64,000 nucleotides of DNA from Thermogemmatispora onikobensis (GTDB lineage Bacteria; Chloroflexota; Ktedonobacteria; Ktedonobacterales; Ktedonobacteraceae), in NCBI RefSeq assembly GCF_001748285.1, contig NZ_BDGT01000005.1, forward strand, positions 1 to 64,000, written 5' to 3'. The position numbers and the translations under genes are program-made. Numbering within the stretch: position 1 is the first letter of the stretch; every line of letters starts with the position of its first letter. This document shows positions 9,743 through 17,745 of the stretch, in pieces. The notes under the pieces are model-generated. The model saw only the letters and a list, made by a program, of their open reading frames with translations, was not told the DNA's origin and did not search any database.

Positions 9743-10639
9743 TTAAAAGGAGAGCCAGTGAACATCGCGGGGAATGGTCAGGGTCTGGTAGAAGTGCTGG
9801 AGGATGCGCCAGGCGAGCGGCCGCCGGATGGCAGTGCGCGAGGGGAACTCGACATAGACCTGGATGCGCAGTTCGACGTCGGGGCCGGCCAGGGAGGGGT
9901 CCATGGCCTGCAGCCAGAAAACTGGTTCGGGCTGACCCTGGGGGAAGAGGAAGACGACGTAGCGTTGCTGGAGGCCGCCGAGGACGGCGAGGGTGCCGCG
10001 GTCGGGGCGGGAGAAGAAGGCGTGGGTGAGGGAGTGGCCGTCGAGGCAGAAGAGGGCGGTTTCCAGGTCGGACCAGTCGGGGGAGGGAAAGGACTGGGAG
10101 GAGGAGGTCGGACCGAGGACGAGGAGGGAGGGAGAGGAGGCGTGGGGGGAGTCAGCCGGCGGAGCAGGGGGAACAGGCAAGAAAGCCGGAGCGGGTTCAG
10201 TCTCGATCTCCCAGTAGCCGTGGAGAGAGCCTTTCTCAAAGAAGGAGCGGGCGAGCTGGGAGAGGAGGGGCCAGGAGAGGACGGCGTAAGCGGGGGAGGA
10301 GACTGGGGGCTGCAGGCAGAGGGGCAGGTCGGAAGCGGTCTGGTACAGATCGACGGCCTGGAGGTAGCGAGTAGGAAAGCGGGTAGAAGTGAGGCGGGCC
10401 GCAGTGTGAGGAGCCACCCAGGCGGGTACAGGCTCGAAGAAGACGAGGAAGCGCTGGGAGTTGCCGCCGCCGAAATGAAGGGAGCCATAACTGGGGCAGG
10501 TGAGAATGAGCAGGTCGCGGCGGACGCTCGTGCCGTCGAGGGAGAAGAAGGCGTCGGTGATTTGGGACCAGGAGGGGTCAAGGAGCTCTTCAGGGTCTTC
10601 GGAGCCGAGGAAGAGCAGCCAGGAAAGGGACGAGGTCAT
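9743..10639 (-). CDS. Imm1-like double-repeat immunity protein (copy 2)
   Basis: 298 residues with the same two-repeat layout: WSQITDAFFSLDG / GGGNSQRFLVFF / ASDLPLCLQ / WEIE in the first half and WSDLETALFCLDG / GGLQQRYVVFLF / GPDVELRIQ / VHWLSF in the second. Start at ATG 10639, 12 bases after ACAAGGAGG; the longer frame to 11212 runs through the neighbouring gene in the wrong frame. It is nearly identical to copy 4 (13899-14792), including flanking DNA. The coding strand is extremely pyrimidine-rich, giving many Leu, Ser and Pro residues. Confidence 0.65.
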   Translation of the reverse strand: MTSSLSWLLFLGSEDPEELLDPSWSQITDAFFSLDGTSVRRDLLILTCPSYGSLHFGGGNSQRFLVFFEPVPAWVAPHTAARLTSTRFPTRYLQAVDLYQTASDLPLCLQPPVSSPAYAVLSWPLLSQLARSFFEKGSLHGYWEIETEPAPAFLPVPPAPPADSPHASSPSLLVLGPTSSSQSFPSPDWSDLETALFCLDGHSLTHAFFSRPDRGTLAVLGGLQQRYVVFLFPQGQPEPVFWLQAMDPSLAGPDVELRIQVYVEFPSRTAIRRPLAWRILQHFYQTLTIPRDVHWLSF

Positions 10640-10883
10640 AGCAGTGATCAACCTCCTTGTGTTGTGTGTGGGTGAGGTGTAGCTCAACGGAGAAAGATGA
10701 CCGTCGCAGCACAGGGAGACGTATCTGTCCCTGTGGCTGAGAAGGTGCAGCGCATCTGGGAGAATCTTCCGACGGGGGGAGGGAGAAGCGGTAGCGGGTG
10801 GTGGGGTGAACCGTCCTGGCTGGGGGTAAGAGTGAGAGCCAGGACGGTCTGGCAGCAGAGGGAGGGAGGGAGGAGGAAGGGGG

Positions 10884-12106
10884 TCAGGAGGGGAAGACCT
10901 CGACGAGGGAGAGGGAGCCGTTGGAGTCGGTGGCGAGGAGGATGAGGCGGGGGGAGCCGTCGGGGTCGGTGAGGGCGAGGGAGGGAAGAACCTCTGGGTT
11001 GGGGAAGGGAGGGCGCAGGTGGGGGAGAGGGGGGGAGTCGAGGAGGAGCTGGTTGGGAGAGGCGAGCAGAGACCAGAAGTGAGCGGGGGGAGGGCAGAAG
11101 GGGAGGGGGAGGAAGGAGCGAGCAGGGAGAAGAAGGAGGAAGGGTCGGCGGGGAAGGAGGCGAGGAGGAGCCAGGAGGAAGGAGAGGGCAGCGAAGTAGG
11201 TGGGGGAGCCATTGGGATCGGAAGGGCCGGGGGCGAGGGCGAGGGAAGGGAGGTAGTGGTCGATGAAATCGTCGGAGGGAAAGGAGAGGGAGCGGATGGG
11301 CAGGGAGAGGTGGTCGGGCCAGAAGGAGGAGAGGAGCTGGCCGGAGGAGAGGGAGAAAGTTTCCAGGCCGAGGCGCCAGAGGCCGGGGCCGCGGCGTTCG
11401 AGGCTGGCGGGACCAGGCTCCAGGAAGCGGCGGATGCCAGCGCTCAGCAGCAAGTCAGGGGGGAGGTGGAGCACGGAGACGTCATCGAAGAGGGCGAGCG
11501 TGAGCAGCTGAGGAGGGCGTTGGGGCTGCTCGGGGTTCCACTGCAGCAGGAAGAGCGTGGCATCGGCGATCTCGTCTTCTGGGAACTGGAGGAAGACCAG
11601 GGAGACTTGCTCCGGCTGGCAAAGCAGCTGGAGCGGTCTTTTTTCTTCGAAAAAGGTATAGGTGCTGCGGCCAACCAACCAGGAGTCGAGGTCGCGCCAG
11701 GAAGGGGCAAAGGCAGCAGCCCGGGCCGCATCGGGGTCGGGGTAAGCTTCGAATGAGGGGTAGCCGAAGAGGTAGAGAGAAAGGGAGTGGCGAGGAGTGG
11801 AGGCGAGCAACCAGCCCTGGTACTGAGGGGCAGGGTGCAGGAGGACAGAGGAGGATAAGGCTGGCCTAAAGTGAAGAGGAAGGAATTGCAGTCTCGAATT
11901 GGGTGGGACTGCTCGTGGGCTGGTAAGGATGCCAAGAGAACAAGATAGAGAAGTGGGGTCAGGGGGAAAGGTTGTGCCCCTGGCGGCTTAATTTCTGGGG
12001 CAGCCAGGAAGAAACCAACGTGACCATTGGGGGCAGCTGCCAGAGGAGAGAGCAAGGGACGGTCTTGGGCCTGAGTGGGAAGGCGGTGAACGGTGTGAGA
12101 GAGCAT
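10884..12106 (-). pseudogene. unknown island protein family, copy 1 (frameshifted); candidate RNase-toxin immunity
   Basis: Homologous along its length to 15039-16075, but with no recognised domain. It starts at ATG 12106 (LSHTVHRLPTQ...), 8 bases after AGGAGG. After about 40 residues the homology to the paralog moves to another frame: the first frame carries GHVGFFLAAPEI, the second TSLSCSLGILTSP, aligned with ENSSFQLGELSLS in the paralog. A stop (near 11990) in the second frame prevents read-through, so there is an indel around 11960-11990. From about 11980 to the stop at 10884 the second frame is open and ends VEVFPS. It lies 54 bp after the end of an orphan RNase A-like toxin tip, the place expected for its immunity gene. 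The indel could be real decay or a base-call error. Confidence 0.55.
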
Positions 12107-12160
12107 CACAGGCACCTCCTGAATGGTAGAGCTACATTAGATTGCACATTTAGCAGGATA

Positions 12161-12695
12161 CTAGGGTCTCCGAGTTGGGAAAGCTGTCAAGATAAAGCTC
12201 GACCTATCGGGACGGGTAACAAGGACTACTTCGACATCGGATGTTTCGTAGCGGGAGTGATCTGCCGAATAGACGTAGCCGATCCTTTCTGGACAAGTAG
12301 CTCTATAGGTAGTCCTTATTGTACCACCAGGGCCCAGGCGAGGGGGGTCTGCAGTACCATGATCAAGGGCATACTGGACAGCCTCCTTGGCGGTTTGGAG
12401 GGAAGAGAAGGGGCTGGCATCTCCTCTGCGGGTTCTGGCCCGTTGGCGGACCTGATCCTGAGTCATGTTGACATGGCGAGAGAGGGTATGGCCACCCTGC
12501 TGCTCATCCCAGGTGAGGTCATGGCGAGCTGCTGGGGCGGTGGTTGCGCCTGATCGGTGGACTGAGCGGATTGATCTGAGTCTGGCGACGGAGATGCGCC
12601 AGTCTCATCCGACCCCTGGCCCTCAGAAGCCAGGCTGCCCGTCCTCAGCGGGTGGCTGTCCCTGGCCCGAACCCTCTCTGCCGTCGGGAGAAGTA
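12161..12695 (-). pseudogene. orphan RNase A-like toxin C-terminal domain with WXG-toxin linker
   Basis: Read on the minus strand, the first ~110 bases (12695-12590) match the linker of the intact toxin at 18648-19904 (DNA near GACAGCCACCCGCTGAGGAC), followed by an extra C at about 12629 that shifts frame. Downstream the frame giving DLTWDEQQGGHTLSRHVNMT then TQDQVRQRARTRRGDASPF is open to the stop at 12161, ending SSFILTAFPTRRP. GGHTLxRHV, R-x5-ASxF and a final LTAFP are features of bacterial CdiA-CT RNase A-like toxins. The linker and domain are in mutually incompatible frames with stops between them, and there is no start or secretion domain. It is therefore a displaced, inactive toxin tip. 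Confidence 0.7.
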
Positions 12696-12856
12696 GTTGC
12701 AAAGAGGCTGTTTTCCTTGCTCCCAAGGTGATGCTGCTGCTTGCCAGGGCGGCAGGAGAAGACAGTGCATCTATGGAGGGGCACGAGGAGCGCAGAGAGG
12801 GCAATGAGAGCATTTCGCCGAAGCCTGCAGGGAAACGGCTCCTTGTTTCAGTGGGA

Positions 12857-13747
12857 TCAGAAGACCTCGAGGAGCCAGTGGACATCACGGGGGATGGTTA
12901 GGGTGTGATAGAAGTGCTGGAGGATGTGCCAGGCGAGGGGTTGGCGGACGGCGAGGCGTGACGGGAACTCTGCGGGGGTCTGGATGCACAGCTCGACCTC
13001 GGGGCCGGTCAGGGAGGGGTCGATAGCCTGCAGAGAGACGACTGGGAAGTGCTGGTCGTGAGGGAAGAGGAAGACGACGTAGCGTTGCTGGAGGCCGCCG
13101 AGGACGGCGAGGGTGCCGCGGTCGGGGTGGGAAAAGAAGGCGTGGGTGAGGGAGTGGCCGTCGAGGCAGAAGAGGGCGGTTTCCAGGTCGGACCAGTTGG
13201 GGAGAGGGAAGGAGTCGGAGGAGGAGGGACCGAGGACGAGGAGGGAGGGAGAGGAAGCGTGAGGGGAGGGGACGAGAGAGGAAGGGGGAACAGGAAGGAA
13301 GGCAGGGGTAGGCTGGGTCTCAATCTCCCAGCGCAGCCCGCTGCCGACGTAGAGCTGGCCGTCCTGGAAGAAGCGACGGGCGATCTGGGAGAGGAGGGGC
13401 CAGGAGAGGGCGGTGTAGGAGGGGGAGAAGAGGGGGGGCTGCAGGCAGAGGGGCAGGTCGGGGCCAGCCTGATCCAGATGCACGGCCTGCAGATAGCGGG
13501 TAGGAAGGGGTAAAGGGTCAGCATCCCAGGAACCAGATAGTAGGTAGAAGACGAGGAAGCGCAGGGAGTTGCCGCCGCAGATGATCAGCGACTGCTGCTG
13601 AGGACTGATGAGGGAGAGCCAGTCGCGATGGCGGCACTGGCCGTCGAGGGAGTGGAAGGCGTCGGCGATCTGGGACCAGGAAGGGTCAAGGATCGCGACC
13701 TGGTCTTGGGAGCCGAGAGCGAGCCGCCAGGGATGGAGCGCAGTCAT
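12857..13747 (-). CDS. Imm1-like double-repeat immunity protein (copy 3)
   Basis: 296 residues. First half: WSQIADAFHSLDGQ, CGGNSLRFLVFY, AGPDLPLCLQ, LRWEIE. Second half: WSDLETALFCLDGH, GGLQQRYVVFLF, TGPEVELCIQ, VHWLLEVF. ATG 13747 follows AAAGGAGG with a 12-base gap. The 5' end and upstream DNA are near-identical to copy 1 (9591), whereas the 3' half resembles copy 5 at 17746-18639, so this is a mosaic. The hydrophobic open frame extending to 13921 is intergenic. Its function as deaminase immunity is inferred as for the other copies. Confidence 0.65.
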   Translation of the reverse strand: MTALHPWRLALGSQDQVAILDPSWSQIADAFHSLDGQCRHRDWLSLISPQQQSLIICGGNSLRFLVFYLLSGSWDADPLPLPTRYLQAVHLDQAGPDLPLCLQPPLFSPSYTALSWPLLSQIARRFFQDGQLYVGSGLRWEIETQPTPAFLPVPPSSLVPSPHASSPSLLVLGPSSSDSFPLPNWSDLETALFCLDGHSLTHAFFSHPDRGTLAVLGGLQQRYVVFLFPHDQHFPVVSLQAIDPSLTGPEVELCIQTPAEFPSRLAVRQPLAWHILQHFYHTLTIPRDVHWLLEVF

Positions 13748-13814
13748 GGGTACAAACAACCTCCTTTGGTGTCGGTCAGGTGCACATGAGCGAAGAAGCA
13801 GGGCGAGCCAGGAG

Positions 13815-13861
13815 AGGGGAGCAGCAGCGATGAGGAAGAGGAGGAGAAGGGCTGCTCCCCT
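13815..13861 (-). repeat. 11-bp inverted repeat, second copy
   Basis: AGGGGAGCAGC (13815-13825) and GCTGCTCCCCT (13851-13861), the same element as at 9659-9705, in the equivalent place between copies 3 and 4. Confidence 0.55.
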
Positions 13862-13898
13862 GCTCCTGAGCGTCATCAAGGTGTCTGCGCCAGCGTGT

Positions 13899-14792
13899 TT
13901 AAAAGGAGAGCCAGTGAACATCGCGGGGAATGGTCAGGGTCTGGTAGAAGTGCTGGAGGATGTGCCAGGCGAGCGGCCGCCGGACGGCAATGCGCGAGGG
14001 GAACTCGACATAGACCTGGATGCACAGTTCGACGTCGGGGCCGGCCAGGGAGGGGTCCATGGCCTGCAGCAACAAACCTGGTCCGGGCTGACCGTGGGGG
14101 AAGAAGAAGAGGGCGTAGTGTTGCTGGAGGCCGCCGAGGACGGCGAGGGTGCCGCGGTCGGGGTGGGAGAAGAAGGCGTGGGTGAGGGAGTGGCCGTCGA
14201 GGCAGAAGAGGGCGGTTTCCAGGTCGGACCAGTCGGGGGAGGGAAAGGACTGGGAGGAGGAGGGACCGAGGACGAGGAGGGAGGGAGAGGAGGCGTGGGG
14301 GGAGTCAGCCGGCGGAGCAGGGGGAACAGGCAAGAAAGCCGGAGCGGGTTCAGTCTCGATCTCCCAGTAGCCGTGGAGAGAGCCTTTCTCAAAGAAGGAG
14401 CGGGCGAGCTGGGAGAGGAGGGGCCAGGAGAGGACGGCGTAAGCGGGGGAGGAGACTGGGGGCTGCAGGCAGAGGGGCAGGTCGGAAGCGGTCTGGTACA
14501 GATCGACGGCCTGGAGGTAGCGAGTAGGAAAGCGAGTAGAAGTGAGGCGGGCCGCAGTGTGAGGAGCCACCCAGGCGGGTACAGGCTCGAAGGAGACGAG
14601 GAAGCGCTGGGAGTTGCCGCCGCCGAAAGAAAGGGAGCCATAACTGGGGCAGGTGAGAATGAGCAGGTCGCGGCGGACGCACTGGCCGTCGAGGGAGAAG
14701 AAGGCGTCGGTGATTTGGGACCAGGAGGGGTCAAGGAGCTCTTCAGGGTCTTCGGAGCCGAGGAAGAGCAGCCAGGAAAGGGACGAGGTCAT
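13899..14792 (-). CDS. Imm1-like double-repeat immunity protein (copy 4)
   Basis: 297 residues, nearly the same as copy 2 (9743-10639). It differs at scattered positions, for example a shortened VLGPSSSQ where copy 2 has VLGPTSSSQ, and LQQHYALFFF in place of LQQRYVVFLF; this replaces the otherwise conserved Arg of the second repeat with His. ATG 14792 follows AAGGAGG at a 12-base gap. Together with its flanks it is part of the second copy of a ~1.8-kb duplication. Paired Imm1-like repeats as described for the other copies. Confidence 0.65.
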   Translation of the reverse strand: MTSSLSWLLFLGSEDPEELLDPSWSQITDAFFSLDGQCVRRDLLILTCPSYGSLSFGGGNSQRFLVSFEPVPAWVAPHTAARLTSTRFPTRYLQAVDLYQTASDLPLCLQPPVSSPAYAVLSWPLLSQLARSFFEKGSLHGYWEIETEPAPAFLPVPPAPPADSPHASSPSLLVLGPSSSQSFPSPDWSDLETALFCLDGHSLTHAFFSHPDRGTLAVLGGLQQHYALFFFPHGQPGPGLLLQAMDPSLAGPDVELCIQVYVEFPSRIAVRRPLAWHILQHFYQTLTIPRDVHWLSF

Positions 14793-15038
14793 AACAGTGA
14801 TCAACCTCCTTGTGTTGTGTGTGGGTGAGGTGTAGCTCGACAGAGAGAGATGACCGTCGCAGCACAGGGAGACGTATTTGTCCCTGTGGCTGAGAAGGTG
14901 CAGCGCATCTGGGAGAATCTTCCGACGGGGGGAGGGAGAAGCGGTAGCGGGTGGTGGGAGGTGAACCGTCCTGGCTGGAGGTGAGGATGAGAGCCAGGAC
15001 GGTCTGGCAGCAGAGGGAGGGAGGGAGGAGGAAGGGGG

Positions 15039-16075
15039 TCAGGAGGGGAAGACCTCGACGAGGGAGAGGGAGCCGTCGGGGTAGGTGAGGGCGAGGGAGG
15101 GAAGAACCTCTGGGTTGGGGAAGGGAGGGCGCAGGTGGGAGAGAGGGAAGGAGTCGAGGAGGAGCCAGGAGGAAGGAGAGGGGAGCCAGCGCCAGAGGTG
15201 CCAGGAGTCGAGGGAGGGGAAAGCGCCGAGCCAGGGGAGGGAGGAGAGCCAGAAGAGGGAGCCTGCAGGGGGAGGGAGAGGGAAGGGAGGTAGTGGTCGA
15301 TGAAATCGTCGGAGGGGAAGGAGAGGGAGCGGATGGGCAGGGAGAGGTGGTCGGGCCAGAAGGAGGAGAGGAGCTGGCCGGAGGAGAGGGAGAAGGTTTC
15401 CAGGCCGAGGCGCCAGAGGCCGGGGCCGCGACGCAGAGTGCTGGGTGGTGAGGTCACCTCTAAGGAGCGTTGGCAGAGAGCAAGAAGAACCTGGTGCTGG
15501 CGAGGCAAAGCGCAGACTTGATCGCAGAAGGTCTGGCGGCGCAGGAGCATCTCATCGGTGGGATAGGACTGCTTCCAGCGGCAGAAGAAGAGAGGGTCGT
15601 CAGAGATCTCATCTACAGATCCTTCCTGCTCGAGGAAGAGGAGCAAGCTTTCCTCCTGATGAGTCCAGAATTCAAGGGGAAAGCGGGGGCCTCTTTGGGG
15701 AAAGTCATGGCCGATTGACCAGAGAGGAAGCCAGCGTTCTTGTGAGGGAAACCTACGGTAGAAGGATAGCTGTTGTTCACTACCTAGCAGCAGCAGCCAT
15801 TCCTGAAGAGAAGGGGAGTAAGTAAGGAGGAGATCCGAGGTGGCGCGAGGGGGAAGGATTGTACCCTGCCAGAGGTGCAGGCGTCCTGGTTGAGAAGGAG
15901 TGGAAAGAGAGAGTTCCCCGAGCTGGAAGCTGGAGTTTTCTGCAGGACTGGTTGTAGCTTCAGCGGCGGGGAGGAGGGCGACGCCGACGCGATTCTCTGG
16001 ACCATCTGTCAGCGCCGCGATCAGTGGCTGTGATAGGGGCCTGTCAGTCAGAGGGTGACGAGTGACGGTCAGCAT
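15039..16075 (-). pseudogene. unknown island protein family, copy 2 (frameshifted)
   Basis: Starts at ATG 16075 (MLTVTRHPLTDRPL), 6 bases after AAGGAGG. It is homologous to 10884-12106; the shared block GPGLWRLGLETFSLSSGQLL to FIDHYLPSL is almost identical. Around 15265-15280, in a CTCCCTCCCCCTGC stretch, the homologous frame changes: beyond it the sensible frame reads GSLFWLSSLPWLGAF... and ends VEVFPS at 15039, whereas the original frame runs on to 14801 through non-homologous sequence. Relative to copy 1 it also lacks 13 codons (39 bases) bounded by gagccg direct repeats. It sits 87 bp after the second orphan RNase A-like tip. No domain recognised; candidate immunity protein by position only. 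Confidence 0.55.
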
Positions 16076-16162
16076 GAAGATCCTCCTTGTGGCCGATTAG
16101 AAGATGTTAGAAGATGTAAGAACGCCTGGCTCTGCTCAGGGTATATGCTCCATCGCACTCTA

Positions 16163-16365
16163 CAGGAGAGGGTAGGGGTAGGCTGTCAAGATAGAGGTTG
16201 TACCATCGGGAGCAGTTTCTATGACGATGAGAAGTGCATTGGTTTCACTACGCACGAACGTACTTGTTTGCCAGTCATAGGTGTAGACATAGCCGACATT
16301 CTCGGGAAAGGTGCCTGAGTAGACCACTCGTCTCTGAGCCAGGCTGTCTGTCCTCAGTGGGTGGT
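16163..16365 (-). pseudogene. second orphan RNase A-like toxin tip (truncated)
   Basis: On the minus strand a short piece of the toxin linker (ACTGAGGACAGACAGCCTGG, about 16360-16340) is joined to the last ~50 residues of an RNase A-like domain: GTFPENVGYVYTYDW, then SETNALLIVIE, ending TTSILTAYPYPLL with a stop at 16163. It aligns with the orphan at 12161 (ERIGYVYSAD, VEVVLVT, SSFILTAFP). The middle of the domain, with the GGHTLxRHV part, is missing, and linker and domain are in different frames. It is clearly a remnant produced by deletion. Confidence 0.65.
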
Positions 16366-16498
16366 CAGTGCAGGGAGGTCGGGGCCGTTGAGGGGAAGGA
16401 ACCGAGGAAGTCGGCGAGAGGAGCCGTGGCGAGAGGAACCGGAAGTTGGGGGACAGGTTCGAGCTGAGAAAGGAGAGGGGAGCGAGGGCAGGGAGGGA

Positions 16499-16543
16499 GC
16501 AGGCCCCCAGCGAGGGCAGCCGGAGGTGATGCTGAGGGCCTGC
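16499..16543 (-). terminator. conserved hairpin after Imm1-like copy 6
   Basis: GCAGGCCC (16499-16506) pairs with GGGCCTGC (16536-16543). It is the counterpart of 8592-8635, with a different loop. Conserved stem with changed loop hints at function, but no U-run follows. Confidence 0.35.
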
Positions 16544-16577
16544 GGGGTAGGGCGGCAGAGGGGTGCAGCCCTTGGCG

Positions 16578-17495
16578 TTAGTTAGCTAGAGAAGGGTTGG
16601 GTTGGCCATCGAGGAGCCAGTGGACATCACGGGGAATAGTCTGGGTGTGATAGAAGTGCTGGAGGATGCGCCAGGCGAGCGGCTGCTGGACGGCCGTGCG
16701 TGCGGGGGAGCTGGTAGGGGGCTGGCTGCAGACTTCGATGTCGGGGCCAGCGAGAGAGGGATCGAAGGCGAGGAGGGTTTCTACAGGGAAGTGCTGGTTG
16801 TGGGGGAAGAAGAAGACGGCGTAGCGTTGCTGGAAGCCGCCGAGGACGGCGAGAGTGCCGCGGTTGGCGCGAGAGAAGAAGGCATGGGTGAGCGTCTGGC
16901 CGTCAAGGTGGCATAGAGCGGTACTCAACTCGAACCAGTCTGGTTCGAGGAAGGGTTGGGAAACGCTGGGGCCCAGCAGGAAGAGGGTGGAGGGAGAAGA
17001 CCAATCGGGCTGTGGGGGAGGGAGTGTGGGGAGAGAGGAGGGAGGAGGATCGGTCTGGAGGGACCAGGCGATCTGAGGGTGCTGTGGGGAGTGAAGGAGG
17101 AGCAGGCCGGTCTGCCAGAAGTGGCGAACGAGGTGAAGGAGGGGAGACCAGGGGAGGGTGGCGTAGGAGGGGGAGAGGAGAGGAGGCTGCAAGCAGAGGG
17201 GCAGGTCGGGACCGGACTGAAAGAGGTAGAGGGCCTGAAGGGAGCGGGTGGGGAACGGGTGGGCCAGAGCGGGCTTGGGAGGGCGAGGGTGGAAGAGGAC
17301 GAGGAAGCGCAGGGAGTGGCCGCCGCAGATGATCAGCGACTGCTGCTGAGGACTGGTGAGGGAGAGCCAGCAGCTGCGAGGGCTTTGGCCGTCGAGGGAG
17401 TGGAAGGCGTCGCTGATCTGGGACCAGGAGGGATCGGTGAGCACCTCCTCGGCTGGGGAGCCGAGGGAGAGCAGCCAGGACATGAACGATGTCAT
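16578..17495 (-). CDS. Imm1-like double-repeat immunity protein (copy 6)
   Basis: 305 residues. First repeat: WSQISDAFHSLDGQ, CGGHSLRFLVLF, SGPDLPLCLQ, IAWSLQ. Second repeat: WFELSTALCHLDGQ, GGFQQRYAVFFF, AGPDIEVCSQ, VHWLLDGQ. Start ATG 17495 follows AAAGGAGG at 12 bases. The last ~90 codons and the downstream DNA to the hairpin are almost identical to copy 1 at 8674. It follows copy 5 with a 250-bp gap that contains no clear gene. Confidence 0.65.
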   Translation of the reverse strand: MTSFMSWLLSLGSPAEEVLTDPSWSQISDAFHSLDGQSPRSCWLSLTSPQQQSLIICGGHSLRFLVLFHPRPPKPALAHPFPTRSLQALYLFQSGPDLPLCLQPPLLSPSYATLPWSPLLHLVRHFWQTGLLLLHSPQHPQIAWSLQTDPPPSSLPTLPPPQPDWSSPSTLFLLGPSVSQPFLEPDWFELSTALCHLDGQTLTHAFFSRANRGTLAVLGGFQQRYAVFFFPHNQHFPVETLLAFDPSLAGPDIEVCSQPPTSSPARTAVQQPLAWRILQHFYHTQTIPRDVHWLLDGQPNPSLAN

Positions 17496-17745
17496 GGGAG
17501 CAAGCCACCTCCTTTGGAATTGATAAGCTGCTTGGCAAGGAAGCAGCAGCCTGATCCAATGGATACTACAAGGAGTGATGAAGACGGGGGAGGGAGTAGG
17601 ATAGGTAGGAGGCTGTCTGTGTACCAGCCCCCATAGGAGGGCAGGGGGGATGAGACCCCGGCAGGATAGCAGGGGGTGGGAGGGAGCGCCAGCGTGCTAG
17701 GCTGGGCTGAGCGAGGTGAAGGCAGCAGGAAGGCTGCCTCCTGTC

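Noticed and set aside
9592-9765. A hydrophobic N-terminal extension (AALLLLFLIAAAPLSWLALL) that would give copies 1 and 3 a signal anchor
   Set aside because: The paralogs start at the equivalent of the internal Met, a strong Shine-Dalgarno lies before it, and the extension overlaps the next gene and an inverted repeat.
14801-15038. Extension of the 16075 frame down to 14801
   Set aside because: It is not homologous to copy 1; the other frame continues the homology to the shared VEVFPS ending, so the extension results from a frameshift.
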